Of a stretch of 64,000 nt of DNA, positions 1-8,129 are shown in pieces. The stretch covers positions 1 through 64,000 of the forward strand of contig NZ_FOQM01000013.1 in NCBI RefSeq assembly GCF_900113735.1, in the 5' to 3' direction. The stretch's first letter is position 1; each line of letters starts with the position of its first letter. The notes beneath the pieces are model-generated. The model did not search any database. It was given only the letters and a program-made list of their open reading frames with translations, and was not told the origin of the DNA. The translations under genes and the position numbers were made by a program. The stretch comes from Bradyrhizobium sp. Gha. Lineage in GTDB: Bacteria; Pseudomonadota; Alphaproteobacteria; Rhizobiales; Xanthobacteraceae.

Positions 1-169
1 CCTGCCCGCCGCAAGCGGAATGTTGGTGCAGTCGTGACCCTCGCGACGACCGAATGTGAGTTTGATCTGGCATGCAAACCAGATTGCCAAAACCGGCTCG
101 ACCCTTGGATCGCAAACCGAAAGGAGCTTCCGCCGCTACGCCCGACCACACCAGCCTGATGGCGTGCTC

Positions 170-227
170 GGTCAAGTCAAGGTCAAGCCGCTGCGCGGCG
201 GCCCTCCGGGCCGACCTTGACTTGACC
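170..227. other. Three-arm inverted-repeat structure
   Basis: A perfect 15-bp outer stem (170-184 pairs with 213-227, GGTCAAGTCAAGGTC against its complement) encloses two back-to-back GC-rich hairpins: GCCGC-TGC-GCGGC at 187-199 and GGCCC-TCC-GGGCC at 200-212. Only the two bases at 185-186 are unpaired outside the loops. This could be a folded RNA, a single-stranded-DNA element or a REP-like repeat. It has no terminal T-run, so it is not a standard intrinsic terminator. No function is known to me. Confidence 0.6.
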
Positions 228-326
228 TGCGCGCGCCATCTTCACACTTCCACGGTCGGGACGAAGAGCTGGCCTGCAATCGAACAAAGAGCTGATCAAA
301 CACCTTGACACGCAAACTCCCCATGT

Positions 327-388
327 GAGCAATCCAGTCTGTCTCCGTGGAAAGACTCTGGATTGCTTCGCTTCGCTCGCAATGACGG
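327..388. repeat. Dispersed palindromic repeat, family A copy 1
   Basis: A partial copy of the CATTGCGAGCG...GCAATCCAGA-type repeat. Left arm GAGCAATCCAGTCTG and right arm CTCTGGATTGCTTCG...CGCAATGACGG face each other. The same right arm recurs before or after genes near 6460, 27705, 36610, 50308, 54221 and 57861. It lies directly upstream of the DUF445 gene. Confidence 0.75.
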
Positions 389-405
389 AGTAGGGTGATG
401 CAGTG

Positions 406-1692
406 ATGACTCCATCAGGCCGCTTCTCATTTGATTCCCCCGGCGATGCCGAACGGGCGGCTGAGCTGCGCCGCGTAAAGGCGCTGGCGACGCTTGTGCT
501 GGCCTCGACGTTGACGCTGTTCGTCGTCGCGAAATTGCTGCTGCCCGTGCATCCCGTGTTCGGCTTCATCGCGGCCTTCGCGGAGGCCGCGACCATCGGC
601 GGGCTCGCCGACTGGTACGCCGTGGTCGCGCTGTTCAGGCGGCCACTCGGCCTGCCGATCCCGCATACCGCGATCATCCAGAGCAACCAGGCCCGGATCG
701 CCGACAAGCTCGGCGAATTCATCCAGGTCCATTTCCTCGAGGCAGGTCCGGTCGAGGCCAAGCTGAAGGAGATCGATTTCGGCTCTTTCGTCGCCGACTG
801 GCTGCGCGACCGCAAGCGCAGCGACGACCTCGCGCGCTTTGCGCTGCGTCTGCTGCCGGAAGCGGTGTCCGCGACCGAAAGCTCCGGCCTGATGACCTTC
901 ATCATCCGCCGCATGTCCTCGCAGCTTCAGGCGATCGACCTCGCGCCGCTCGCCGCCGGCACGCTGCGCGGGTTTGTTGCTGAGGGGAGGCACCAGATCC
1001 TGTTCGACGATCTCCTGCGCGTGATGCACGAGACGTTGAATCAGAAAGAGACGATGGCCATGATCCGCGAGAAGGTCCGCGCGGAGTTGCCGACCCTGCT
1101 CAAGCTCTACCGCGCCGACAAGTTTCTGGTGAACAAGATCGTCTCGTCCGCGACCGCCTTCTTCAATGAGGTGCGCAGCGATCCCAAGCATCCGTTCCGC
1201 GCCGAGTTCGACCGCATGGTGTTGAGCTTCGTCGACCGGCTCGGCACCGACCAGGCCTATATCGACCGCATCGACGGCTTGAAGCGCGATCTGCTGGCGC
1301 GGCCCGAGCTTGCCGATCTCGCCCGGACCGTCTGGGCCAACACGCGCTCCTTTATCGAGCGCAGCGCGTCCGGCGAGACGCAGGTGCTGCAGCATCATCT
1401 CGCCGGCATGTTCGTTTCGGCGGGCGATGTGCTCGCCGGCGATGCCGAGCTGCGCGGCGAGATCAACATGGGCCTCGTGACGGTGCTGCGCAGCTTCGTG
1501 GCCGACCAGAAGAGCGGCGTCTCGACCTTCATCTCCGACCAGGTGAAGGCATGGGACATGGCACAGCTGATTTCGCTGATCGAAATCAACATCGGGCGCG
1601 ACCTGCAATACATCCGCTTCAACGGTTCGCTGATCGGCGGGCTGGCTGGTTTTGCGCTCTACTCCGTCGAATTCCTGCTCCTGAGGTTGTGA
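406..1692 (+). CDS. DUF445 family inner-membrane protein
   Basis: A 428-residue protein of the DUF445 (YjiN-like) family, whose biochemical role is unknown. Residues about 29-66 form a hydrophobic segment followed by the family signature region containing GGLADWYAVVALF and RRPLGLPIPHTAII. The middle is a long charged, mostly helical region. A second hydrophobic segment (GSLIGGLAGFALYSVEFLLL) sits at the extreme C-terminus, so both ends appear membrane-anchored. An ATG at 406 is preferred over the adjacent in-frame GTG at 403; AGGG at 392-395 is a plausible ribosome site. It stands alone, and nothing nearby explains its role. Confidence 0.85.
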   Translation: MTPSGRFSFDSPGDAERAAELRRVKALATLVLASTLTLFVVAKLLLPVHPVFGFIAAFAEAATIGGLADWYAVVALFRRPLGLPIPHTAIIQSNQARIADKLGEFIQVHFLEAGPVEAKLKEIDFGSFVADWLRDRKRSDDLARFALRLLPEAVSATESSGLMTFIIRRMSSQLQAIDLAPLAAGTLRGFVAEGRHQILFDDLLRVMHETLNQKETMAMIREKVRAELPTLLKLYRADKFLVNKIVSSATAFFNEVRSDPKHPFRAEFDRMVLSFVDRLGTDQAYIDRIDGLKRDLLARPELADLARTVWANTRSFIERSASGETQVLQHHLAGMFVSAGDVLAGDAELRGEINMGLVTVLRSFVADQKSGVSTFISDQVKAWDMAQLISLIEINIGRDLQYIRFNGSLIGGLAGFALYSVEFLLLRL

Positions 1693-1894
1693 CTTTTGCG
1701 TGACGGACGTTAGCATTAACGCGCGAGCCTATTGTCGCTTCGCCTCTCGCGCGCTTGAATGTGTGGAACCGGCCGCCTAGCTGATTCATGTTGCGCTGCG
1801 GAACGATCAAGAAGCCGGCGTATTGGAATTCATGCCCATTGCCGGCATCCCAGCCGGCGGGCCGCTTCAGAATTCTTCCCAAGGGGATCGATTG

Positions 1895-2665
1895 ATGACC
1901 GCTACTGCCCAGACGCTGCGCCCGCCGTCCCGTACTCTGATGCTTCTTGAAGGACGTGCGATCCACGAGTTCGGCGCATTCCTCGGCGCGCTGCCGCTGC
2001 TGAGCCTGGCGCCGCGTGGCGACGGGCAGCCGGTGCTGGTGCTTCCCGGCCTCGTCGCCTCCGACGTCTCCACGCGCGCGCTGCGAACCTTTCTGACCAG
2101 CAAGGGCTATGCGGTGAGCGGCTGGCGCCAGGGGCGCAACTACGGCCTCCGCGAGGGCGTGCAGCATGCCATGGTCGATCTGGTCGAGGAGCTCAACGAC
2201 AAGCATGGCCGCAAGATCAGCCTGGTCGGCTGGAGCCTCGGTGGCCTCTACGCGCGCCAGCTCGCCAAGATGATGCCAGAGCGCGTCCGCCAGGTGATCA
2301 CGCTCGGCAGCCCCTTCGCGGGTAATCCCCATTCGACCAATGCCTGGCGCGTCTATGAATGGGTGAGCGGGCGGAAGTCCGACGAGGTCGATCCGCGCTT
2401 CGGCGGCGAGCTCGCCGCCCCGCCGCCGGTGCCGACGACGGCCATCTTCAGCCGCACCGACGGCGTCTGCGCCTGGCAGGGCTGCATGGAGAAGACGGGC
2501 GCGCAGACCGAGAGCATCGAGGTCGAGAGCAGCCATTGCGGCATGGGTCATCACCCCGCCGTCGTCTACGCGGTGGCCGACCGCCTCGCGCAGAAGGAAG
2601 GCCAGTGGCGCCCGTTCGACCGCAGCGGCTGGCGGAGCGTGGTCTATCCCGATCCGCAGAGGTGA
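1895..2665 (+). CDS. Alpha/beta hydrolase (lipase-like)
   Basis: A 256-residue alpha/beta-hydrolase-fold protein. The nucleophile elbow G-W-S-L-G-G places Ser at about residue 114, and VLPGLVASD near residue 50 is the usual oxyanion-side loop. A late His (SSHCGMGHHP) can complete the triad. The start at 1895 has AAGGGG at 1881-1886; an in-frame ATG 24 codons upstream lacks a ribosome site. The substrate is unknown. No signal peptide is evident, so it is probably cytoplasmic or membrane-peripheral. A 150-bp repeat follows it directly. Confidence 0.8.
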   Translation: MTATAQTLRPPSRTLMLLEGRAIHEFGAFLGALPLLSLAPRGDGQPVLVLPGLVASDVSTRALRTFLTSKGYAVSGWRQGRNYGLREGVQHAMVDLVEELNDKHGRKISLVGWSLGGLYARQLAKMMPERVRQVITLGSPFAGNPHSTNAWRVYEWVSGRKSDEVDPRFGGELAAPPPVPTTAIFSRTDGVCAWQGCMEKTGAQTESIEVESSHCGMGHHPAVVYAVADRLAQKEGQWRPFDRSGWRSVVYPDPQR

Positions 2666-2670
2666 TCTTC

Positions 2671-2820
2671 GCCTCTCCCGCTCGCGGCAGAGGCCGACAC
2701 GCGAAGCGTGGCGGGTGAGGGTTCTTTCCTCTTGGCGATTGTCCCGTTGCGGAGACACCCTCTCCCCAACCCTCTCCCGCAAGCGGGAGAGGGAGCCCAG
2801 TGCCGATGCCGTCGCATCGT
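2671..2820. repeat. 150-bp dispersed repeat, family E copy 1
   Basis: It opens with CGCCTCTCCCGC, contains GTGGCGGGTGAGGGTTCTTT and the CCCGTTGCGGAGACACCCTC segment, then a CTCTCCCGC-AA-GCGGGAGAG hairpin at about 2772-2791, and ends ATGCCGTCGCATCGTGC. A close copy lies at about 20361-20503. It adds a spurious 55-codon open extension to the front of paaX, which should be ignored. Confidence 0.8.
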
Positions 2821-2879
2821 GCAAGGCAAGCATCGCTCCCTCATTGTCGCGCCTGCACCAAACGCGCTATCCCTCGCCC

Positions 2880-3746
2880 ATGGCGCATCCGCTCTCCCGC
2901 ATCATCGATCAGCTCAAGCGTGAGCCCTCACGCACCGGCTCCATCGTCATCACCATGTTCGGCGATGCCATCGTGCCACGCGGCGGGTCGGTGTGGCTCG
3001 GCACGCTGCTGGAATTCTTCGAGGGCCTCGATATCGATGGCAGCGTGGTGCGAACGGCGATGTCGCGCCTTGCGGCCGACGGCTGGCTGACGCGCGAAAA
3101 GGTCGGCCGCAACAGCTTTTATCGGCTCGCCGAGAAGGGCCGCGAGACATTCGAAGCGGCGACACGCCACATCTACGATCCGCCGCCGCCGAACTGGACC
3201 GGTCGCTTCGAGCTGCTGCTGATCGGCAATGGCTGGGATCGTGATGTCTCACGCGAGGCGCTGCGCAATGCCGGTTTCGGCAGCCCGCTGCCGGGCGTGT
3301 GGGTGGCACCGTCAGGCGTGCCGGTGCCGGAGGAGGCCGCAGGTGCCATCCGTCTCGAGGTCTCGGCCGAGGATGACAGCGGCCGCCGCCTGCTCAGCGC
3401 GAGCTGGCCGCTCGAGCGCACCGCCGATGCCTATCTGAAATTCATGAAGACGTTCGAGCCGTTACGCGCCGCGATCGCGCGCGGCACGGATTTGTCCGAG
3501 GCCGATGCGTTCACCGCGCGCATTCTGCTGATCCACTATTACCGCCGCGTCGTGCTGCGCGATCCGCTGCTGCCCGAGAGCCTGCTGCCGGCGGATTGGC
3601 CGGGCAGGGCGGCCCGCGAACTCTGCGGCGAGATCTATCGCGCGCTGCTTGTCCCGTCCGAACAATGGCTTGATAGCCATGGAACCAATGAGAAGGGCCC
3701 GTTGCCGGCGGCGCGAAAGCTCTTGGAACGGAGATTTGGCGCCTGA
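2880..3746 (+). CDS. paaX: PaaX, phenylacetate catabolon repressor
   Basis: A 288-residue PaaX-family repressor. In characterised systems PaaX represses paa genes and is released by phenylacetyl-CoA. The N-terminal winged helix spans about residues 15-90 (SIVITMFGDAIVPRGG, DGSVVRTAMSRLAADGWL), followed by the central FELLLIGNGW region and the PaaX C-terminal domain (LIHYYRRVVLRDPLLPESLLP). The ATG at 2880 begins MAHPLSRII; upstream in-frame sequence comes from the dispersed repeat. It lies 76 bp upstream of paaA on the same strand, and inverted repeats flank the paaA promoter. Confidence 0.93.
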   Translation: MAHPLSRIIDQLKREPSRTGSIVITMFGDAIVPRGGSVWLGTLLEFFEGLDIDGSVVRTAMSRLAADGWLTREKVGRNSFYRLAEKGRETFEAATRHIYDPPPPNWTGRFELLLIGNGWDRDVSREALRNAGFGSPLPGVWVAPSGVPVPEEAAGAIRLEVSAEDDSGRRLLSASWPLERTADAYLKFMKTFEPLRAAIARGTDLSEADAFTARILLIHYYRRVVLRDPLLPESLLPADWPGRAARELCGEIYRALLVPSEQWLDSHGTNEKGPLPAARKLLERRFGA

Positions 3747-3753
3747 TTTTATG

Positions 3754-3794
3754 TTACAGAAATATCTTGCATGACGCAAATTCTGTTATATATT
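3754..3794 (+). promoter_or_regulatory. paaA promoter with candidate PaaX operator
   Basis: A -35 element TTGCAT (3767-3772) and a -10 element TATATT (3789-3794) are separated by 16 bp. TTACAGAA (3754-3761) and TTCTGTTA (3781-3788) form a 7-of-8 inverted repeat that brackets the -35 box and abuts the -10. A smaller TTGC...GCAA symmetry sits at 3767-3779. The position between paaX and paaA makes PaaX the obvious candidate ligand; this is inferred from position and symmetry only. Confidence 0.6.
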
Positions 3795-3822
3795 GCCTCC
3801 CAACAAGACGGGAGGAATGCGC

Positions 3823-4815
3823 ATGTATACCCAGGCGCTGAACACGGCCGAGACCGATGATCGCGGTCTCGAAGATGCGGCGAAGGCTGCGCAGTTCCAG
3901 GCCCGTATCGATGCCGAAGAGCGCATCGAGCCGAACGACTGGATGCCGGCGGCCTATCGCAAGACGCTCACCCGCCAGATCTCCCAGCACGCGCATTCCG
4001 AAATCGTCGGCATGCTGCCCGAAGGCAACTGGATCACGCGCGCGCCGACGCTGCGCCGCAAGGCCGCGCTGCTCGCCAAGGTGCAGGACGAGTGCGGCCA
4101 CGGGCTCTATCTCTACGCCGCGGCCGAGACGCTCGGCACCTCGCGCGAGGAGCTCGTCGATGCCATGCTTGCGGGCAAGGCCAAATACTCCTCCATCTTC
4201 AACTACCCGACGCTGACCTGGGCCGACATCGGCACCATCGGCTGGCTGGTCGACGGCGCCGCGATCATGAACCAGATCCCGCTGTGCCGCTGCTCCTACG
4301 GCCCCTATGCACGCGCGATGATCCGCGTCTGCAAGGAGGAGTCGTTTCATCAGCGCCAGGGCTACGAGATCATGCTGACGCTGTGCCGCGGCTCGGACGA
4401 GCAGAAGGCGATGGCGCAGGATGCGCTGAACAGGTGGTGGTGGCCGGTGCTGATGATGTTCGGCCCGCCTGACGCCACGAGCCAGCACAGCGACACGTCG
4501 ACGAAGTGGAAGATCAAGCGCTTCTCCAATGACGAGCTGCGCCAGAAGTTCGTCGATGCCACGGTGCCGCAGGCGCAATATCTCGGCCTCACCATTCCCG
4601 ATCCAGGCATGACACAGGATGCCGAGGGCCATTGGCGGTACAGCGAGATCGACTGGACCGAATTCAAGCAGGTGCTCGCCGGCAACGGCCCTTGCAATCG
4701 CGACCGCATGGCGGCACGCCGCAAAGCGCACGATGAGGGGGCCTGGGTGCGCGAAGCCGCTGCCGCCTACGCTACCAAGCGCGCACAGCGTCAGACCGCA
4801 CAAGCCGCGGAATAG
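3823..4815 (+). CDS. paaA: Phenylacetyl-CoA 1,2-epoxidase subunit PaaA
   Basis: The 330-residue catalytic diiron subunit of the phenylacetyl-CoA ring epoxidase. It binds phenylacetyl-CoA and activates oxygen with electrons from PaaE. Diiron ligand motifs are visible as DECGHG and CKEESFHQR (Glu and His ligands), and the long helical ferritin-like core spans most of the chain. The start at 3823 (MYTQALN) is set by GGAGGA at 3811-3816; an ATG at 3817 is too close to that site. It heads the run paaA-B-C-D, with paaB beginning 9 bp after its stop. Confidence 0.96.
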   Translation: MYTQALNTAETDDRGLEDAAKAAQFQARIDAEERIEPNDWMPAAYRKTLTRQISQHAHSEIVGMLPEGNWITRAPTLRRKAALLAKVQDECGHGLYLYAAAETLGTSREELVDAMLAGKAKYSSIFNYPTLTWADIGTIGWLVDGAAIMNQIPLCRCSYGPYARAMIRVCKEESFHQRQGYEIMLTLCRGSDEQKAMAQDALNRWWWPVLMMFGPPDATSQHSDTSTKWKIKRFSNDELRQKFVDATVPQAQYLGLTIPDPGMTQDAEGHWRYSEIDWTEFKQVLAGNGPCNRDRMAARRKAHDEGAWVREAAAAYATKRAQRQTAQAAE

Positions 4816-4824
4816 GAGATCGAT

Positions 4825-5112
4825 ATGGCCACGCCGAACACGCCGCTGTGGGAAGTCTTCATTCGCAGCCGCAACGGGCTCGCGCACAAGCATGTCGGCT
4901 CGCTGCACGCGAGCGACGCCACCATGGCGCTGCAGGCCGCCCGCGACATTTACACGCGCCGCGGCGAGGGCCTCTCGATCTGGGTCGTGCCGTCGACCGC
5001 GATCACCGCCAGCGATCCCGCCGAGAAGGGCATGATGTTCGAGCCGGCCGAATCGAAGATCTACCGGCATCCGACGTTCTACGAGGTGCCGGAAGAAGTG
5101 GGGCATATGTGA
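4825..5112 (+). CDS. paaB: Phenylacetyl-CoA epoxidase subunit PaaB
   Basis: A 95-residue non-catalytic subunit of the PaaABCE complex, of usual family length. Typical features are WEVFIRSRNGLAHKHVGSLHA at the start and the SIWVVPSTAI and YRHPTFYEVPEEVGHM motifs at the end. PaaB bridges PaaAC heterodimers in the assembled epoxidase. AGGAGA precedes the ATG. Its TGA stop overlaps the paaC ATG (TGATG), which suggests translational coupling. Confidence 0.95.
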   Translation: MATPNTPLWEVFIRSRNGLAHKHVGSLHASDATMALQAARDIYTRRGEGLSIWVVPSTAITASDPAEKGMMFEPAESKIYRHPTFYEVPEEVGHM

Positions 5113-5888
5113 TGCCCGTTGCCAACGTCGAGGTCTCCGAAACGCCCCTGGTGCTCTACGCGGTGCGTCGTGCCGATGATGCGCTGATCCTCGGTCACCG
5201 CCTGTCGGAATGGTGCGGGCATGCGCCGATGATGGAGGAGGACATGGCGCTCTCCAACATCGCCCTCGATCTGATCGGCCAGGCACGTGAACTGTACACC
5301 TACGCCGCCAAGGCCGAAGGCGGGGATAACGACGAGGACAAGCTCGCGTATTTGCGCGATGTCAGGCAGTACCGCAATCTGCTGCTGGTCGAGCAGCCCA
5401 ATGGCGACTTCGCCCAGACCCTGGTGCGGCAGTTCTTTTACTCCGCCTTCGCCGATCTTTACTGGCGCGCGATGATGAATTCGCGCGACGCGACGCTCGC
5501 AGCCATTGGCGCGAAGTCGGAGAAGGAGAGCGCCTATCATTTGCGCCACGCCTCGGAATGGATCATCCGCCTCGGCGACGGCACGGAAGGGAGCCATGTT
5601 CGCGCGCAAGGAGCGATCGACCACCTCTGGGCCTTCACCGGCGAGATGTTTGCCGTCGATGATGGCGAGCGCGCCCTGATCCATGCCGGCATTGCCATCG
5701 ATCCAGGCACGCTGCGCGGCGGTTGGATGACGACGCTGTCCGATGTCGTGAGCGAGGCAACCCTGACGCTGCCGCAGAACGACTGGATGCAGCAGGGCGG
5801 CCGCTCCGGTCGACACAGCGAACATCTCGGCCATCTCCTGTCCGAGCTGCAATCGATGCAGCGAACTTTTCCGGGGCAGACATGGTGA
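5112..5888 (+). CDS. paaC: Phenylacetyl-CoA epoxidase subunit PaaC
   Basis: A 258-residue structural partner of PaaA with a ferritin-like fold but no functional diiron site in known members. Landmarks are GHRLSEWCGHAPMMEEDMALSN near residue 28, the FAQTLVRQFFYSAFADLYW helix and AYHLRHASEWIIRLGDGT. The ATG overlaps the paaB stop by one base. The 3' end overlaps paaD by 7 bp, so paaB, paaC and paaD appear tightly coupled. Confidence 0.94.
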   Translation: MPVANVEVSETPLVLYAVRRADDALILGHRLSEWCGHAPMMEEDMALSNIALDLIGQARELYTYAAKAEGGDNDEDKLAYLRDVRQYRNLLLVEQPNGDFAQTLVRQFFYSAFADLYWRAMMNSRDATLAAIGAKSEKESAYHLRHASEWIIRLGDGTEGSHVRAQGAIDHLWAFTGEMFAVDDGERALIHAGIAIDPGTLRGGWMTTLSDVVSEATLTLPQNDWMQQGGRSGRHSEHLGHLLSELQSMQRTFPGQTW

Positions 5889-6385
5889 CGGTGCCCGATC
5901 GAGACAGCGAGCTGCGCCAGCGAGCTTGGGAGGCTGCGGCGAGCGTGGTCGATCCTGAGATCCCCGTGCTGACCATCGCCGATCTCGGCGTGCTCCGCGA
6001 TGTCATCGTCGACGGCGATCATGTCGAGGTCGCGATCACGCCGACCTATTCGGGCTGCCCGGCGATGAACATGATCGCGCTCGAAATCGAGGTCGCGCTG
6101 GAGCGCGCCGGCTTCCGTCACCCGAAGGTACGCACCGTGCTGTCGCCGGCCTGGACCACCGATTGGATGAGCGAGGAGGGCCGCCGCAAGCTGCGCGCCT
6201 ACGGCATCGCGCCGCCGCTAGCCTCACGCTCGCGCCGCGCGCTATTCGGCGAACAAGCCATCGTGTGCCCGCAATGTGGCTCGGGGAATACCGAGCTGCT
6301 GTCCGAATTCGGCTCGACCTCCTGCAAAGCGCTGTGGCGCTGCAAGGCCTGCCGCGAACCGTTCGATTACTTCAAGTGTCATTGA
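5882..6385 (+). CDS. paaD: PaaD, Fe-S assembly-type maturation factor
   Basis: A 167-residue PaaD with an N-terminal MIP18/DUF59-like domain (DPEIPVLTIADLGVLRDV, TPTYSGCPAM) and a C-terminal cysteine-rich zinc-ribbon-like tail (CPQCGS...SCKALWRCKACREPFDYFKCH). PaaD is required for epoxidase activity and is thought to assist Fe-S or diiron maturation. The ATG at 5882 lies inside the end of paaC. A 128-bp gap holding a family A repeat separates it from paaE. Confidence 0.93.
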   Translation: MVTVPDRDSELRQRAWEAAASVVDPEIPVLTIADLGVLRDVIVDGDHVEVAITPTYSGCPAMNMIALEIEVALERAGFRHPKVRTVLSPAWTTDWMSEEGRRKLRAYGIAPPLASRSRRALFGEQAIVCPQCGSGNTELLSEFGSTSCKALWRCKACREPFDYFKCH

Positions 6386-6405
6386 GGCGCACGATGCCAA
6401 CCCGA

Positions 6406-6486
6406 CCGTCGTTGCGAGCGCAGCGAAGCAATCCAGACTACTCCACGGAGGGATTCTGGATTGCTTCGCTGCGCTCGCAATGACGG
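6406..6486. repeat. Dispersed palindromic repeat, family A copy 2
   Basis: A full inverted copy with arms CCGTCGTTGCGAGCGCAGCG and TTCGCTGCGCTCGCAATGAC around CAATCCAGA...TCTGGATTG. It sits inside the paa operon between paaD and paaE. A transcript through it would fold into a long hairpin with a central bubble, which could dampen paaE expression or stabilise the upstream message. Confidence 0.85.
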
Positions 6487-6513
6487 CTGTGACTCAAATC
6501 TAGGGTATTCGAG

Positions 6514-7596
6514 ATGTCGGCAGCCGCACCGCGCTTCCATCGTCTGGCCGTCAACGACCTCCGCCGCGAGGCATCGGATGCTGTCTCGATGACCTTTACC
6601 ATTCCCGGCGAACTCGCGGGCGACTACGCCTTCACGCCCGGCCAGTATCTCACGCTCCGCACCATGCTGGACGGCGAAGAGGTGCGTCGCTCCTATTCGA
6701 TCTGCTCCGGCCCGGATGATGGCGAGATCCGTATCGCCGTGAAGAAGGTCGACGGCGGCGCGTTCTCGAGCTGGGCGGCGGACGAGCTGAAATGCGGCGA
6801 CGAGCTCGACGTGATGACGCCGACCGGCCGCTTTGGCGTGGTCCCGCCTGCTGATGCCGGGCGCATCCATGTCGGCTTTGCCGCGGGCTCCGGCATCACG
6901 CCGATCCTGTCGATCGTCAAGGGCATCCTGGCGCGCGAGCCGGACAGCCGCTTCTTTCTGTTCTACGGCAACCGTACGACCGACAACATCATGTTTCTCG
7001 AGGCGCTCGAGGAGCTGAAAGATCGCTTCATCGACCGCCTCTCGATCTTCCACGTCATCTCCGGCGAGGAGCAGGACATCCCGATCCTGCACGGACGGCT
7101 CGACGGCGACAAGGTGAGGGTGCTGCTGCGCTCGCTGGTGCCGGCCGCAAGCGTCGACCACGTCTTCGTCTGTGGTCCATCGGGCATGAGCGAAGACGTT
7201 GAGGCGACCTGCCGCGATCTCGGCATCGCCGACGACCGCATTCACGTCGAACGCTTCGTCTCGGAGTTTGGCGGCAAGCCGCGGCCGAAGAAGGCCGTTG
7301 CGCCCGACGCGCCCCCGAAGGCGATCGCCTCCCTGATCATCGACGGCAAGCGCCGGGACGTTCCGGTCGCCGAGGACGAGGCGATTCTCGATGCCGCGCT
7401 GCGCGCCGGCATGGATTTGCCCTTCGCCTGCAAGGGCGGCATGTGCTCGACCTGTCGCGCCAAGCTGGTCGAGGGCGAGGCGCCGATGGACCTGAACTAT
7501 TCGCTGGAACCGTGGGAGCTGAACGCCGGATTTATCCTCACCTGCCAGGCCAAGCCATCATCCCAGCGCGTCGTGGTCGACTACGACCACGTTTGA
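6514..7596 (+). CDS. paaE: PaaE, phenylacetyl-CoA epoxidase reductase
   Basis: A 360-residue class IA-like reductase that passes electrons from NADPH through FAD and a 2Fe-2S cluster to PaaA. The FAD domain shows RRSYSICSGPDDG near residue 60, followed by the NAD(P) domain (HVGFAAGSGITPILSI; VFVCGPSGM) and a C-terminal plant-type ferredoxin domain with CKGGMCSTCRAKL and a fourth Cys in LTCQAKP. Length and domain order match PaaE. It follows paaD after the repeat-containing gap and precedes paaI by 55 bp. Confidence 0.95.
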   Translation: MSAAAPRFHRLAVNDLRREASDAVSMTFTIPGELAGDYAFTPGQYLTLRTMLDGEEVRRSYSICSGPDDGEIRIAVKKVDGGAFSSWAADELKCGDELDVMTPTGRFGVVPPADAGRIHVGFAAGSGITPILSIVKGILAREPDSRFFLFYGNRTTDNIMFLEALEELKDRFIDRLSIFHVISGEEQDIPILHGRLDGDKVRVLLRSLVPAASVDHVFVCGPSGMSEDVEATCRDLGIADDRIHVERFVSEFGGKPRPKKAVAPDAPPKAIASLIIDGKRRDVPVAEDEAILDAALRAGMDLPFACKGGMCSTCRAKLVEGEAPMDLNYSLEPWELNAGFILTCQAKPSSQRVVVDYDHV

Positions 7597-7651
7597 CAGT
7601 GTTGAGCATCAGGCAGAACATCATGTGCAAGCAGTTCGCCGGGAGAAGCGC

Positions 7652-8101
7652 GTGAACGTCAAAGCCGCCCTGTCGTCCGAGGATGTTGCCCGTGCCTGCG
7701 CTGAGGCAATGTGGGCGGAGGACGATGCCTCCAAGGGTCTCGGCATGGAGATCGTCGAGATCGGCCCGGGCTTTGCGACGCTCGCCATGACGGTGCGGCC
7801 GGACATGGTCAACGGCCAGCGCATCGCCCATGGCGGCTTCATCTTCACGCTCGCCGACTCCGCTTTCGCCTTTGCCTGCAACTCGCACAACGATCGCGTT
7901 GTTGCGGCGCAGGGCCAGATCAGTTTCATCAAGCCGGGCAAGCTCGGCGATCGCCTGGTGGCGAAGGCGCGGGAGGTTACGCGCGGCGGCCGGTCCGGCA
8001 TCTATGACGTGCGCGTCACATCAGGCGATACCGTCATTGCAGAATTCCGCGGGCATTCGCGTGTCATTCCCGGCACATGGCTGCCGCAGCAAGACGAATA
8101 A
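7652..8101 (+). CDS. paaI: PaaI, hotdog-fold acyl-CoA thioesterase
   Basis: A 149-residue thioesterase of the PaaI family, thought to hydrolyse ring-hydroxylated phenylacetyl-CoA or dead-end CoA esters and so free CoA. The hotdog helix motif IAHGGFIFTLADSAFAFACN carries the conserved HGG and Asp. The GTG start at 7652 is chosen because GGGAGAAG lies at 7641-7648; an in-frame GTG nine codons upstream has no comparable site. It is placed between paaE and paaK, in the same operon. Confidence 0.9.
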   Translation: MNVKAALSSEDVARACAEAMWAEDDASKGLGMEIVEIGPGFATLAMTVRPDMVNGQRIAHGGFIFTLADSAFAFACNSHNDRVVAAQGQISFIKPGKLGDRLVAKAREVTRGGRSGIYDVRVTSGDTVIAEFRGHSRVIPGTWLPQQDE

Positions 8102-8129
8102 AAGAACGAACCGATGTGGGGAAACGAGA

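Larger units (their letters stand above)
1..402. other. Intergenic left edge, structured, no supported gene
   Basis: No credible coding region is visible here; short open frames lack ribosome sites and family features. The stretch holds a small hairpin (ATCTGG at 65-70 with CCAGAT at 79-84), a large three-arm inverted-repeat structure at 170-227, and one copy of the dispersed CAATCCAG/CTCGCAATGACGG repeat at 327-388 that ends just before the DUF445 ribosome-binding region. Confidence 0.6.

Noticed and set aside
72..308. A 78-residue frame at the left edge
   Set aside because: It crosses the three-arm inverted repeat, has no ribosome site and resembles no family.
2715..2879. A 55-codon N-terminal extension of PaaX
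   Set aside because: It is translated from the dispersed family E repeat. PaaX proteins begin at the equivalent of MAHPLSRII at 2880.
3751..3790. Possible intrinsic terminator after paaX
   Set aside because: The symmetric arms are A/T-rich with an 18-19 base spacer and no stable GC stem. They coincide with promoter boxes, so an operator is the better reading.
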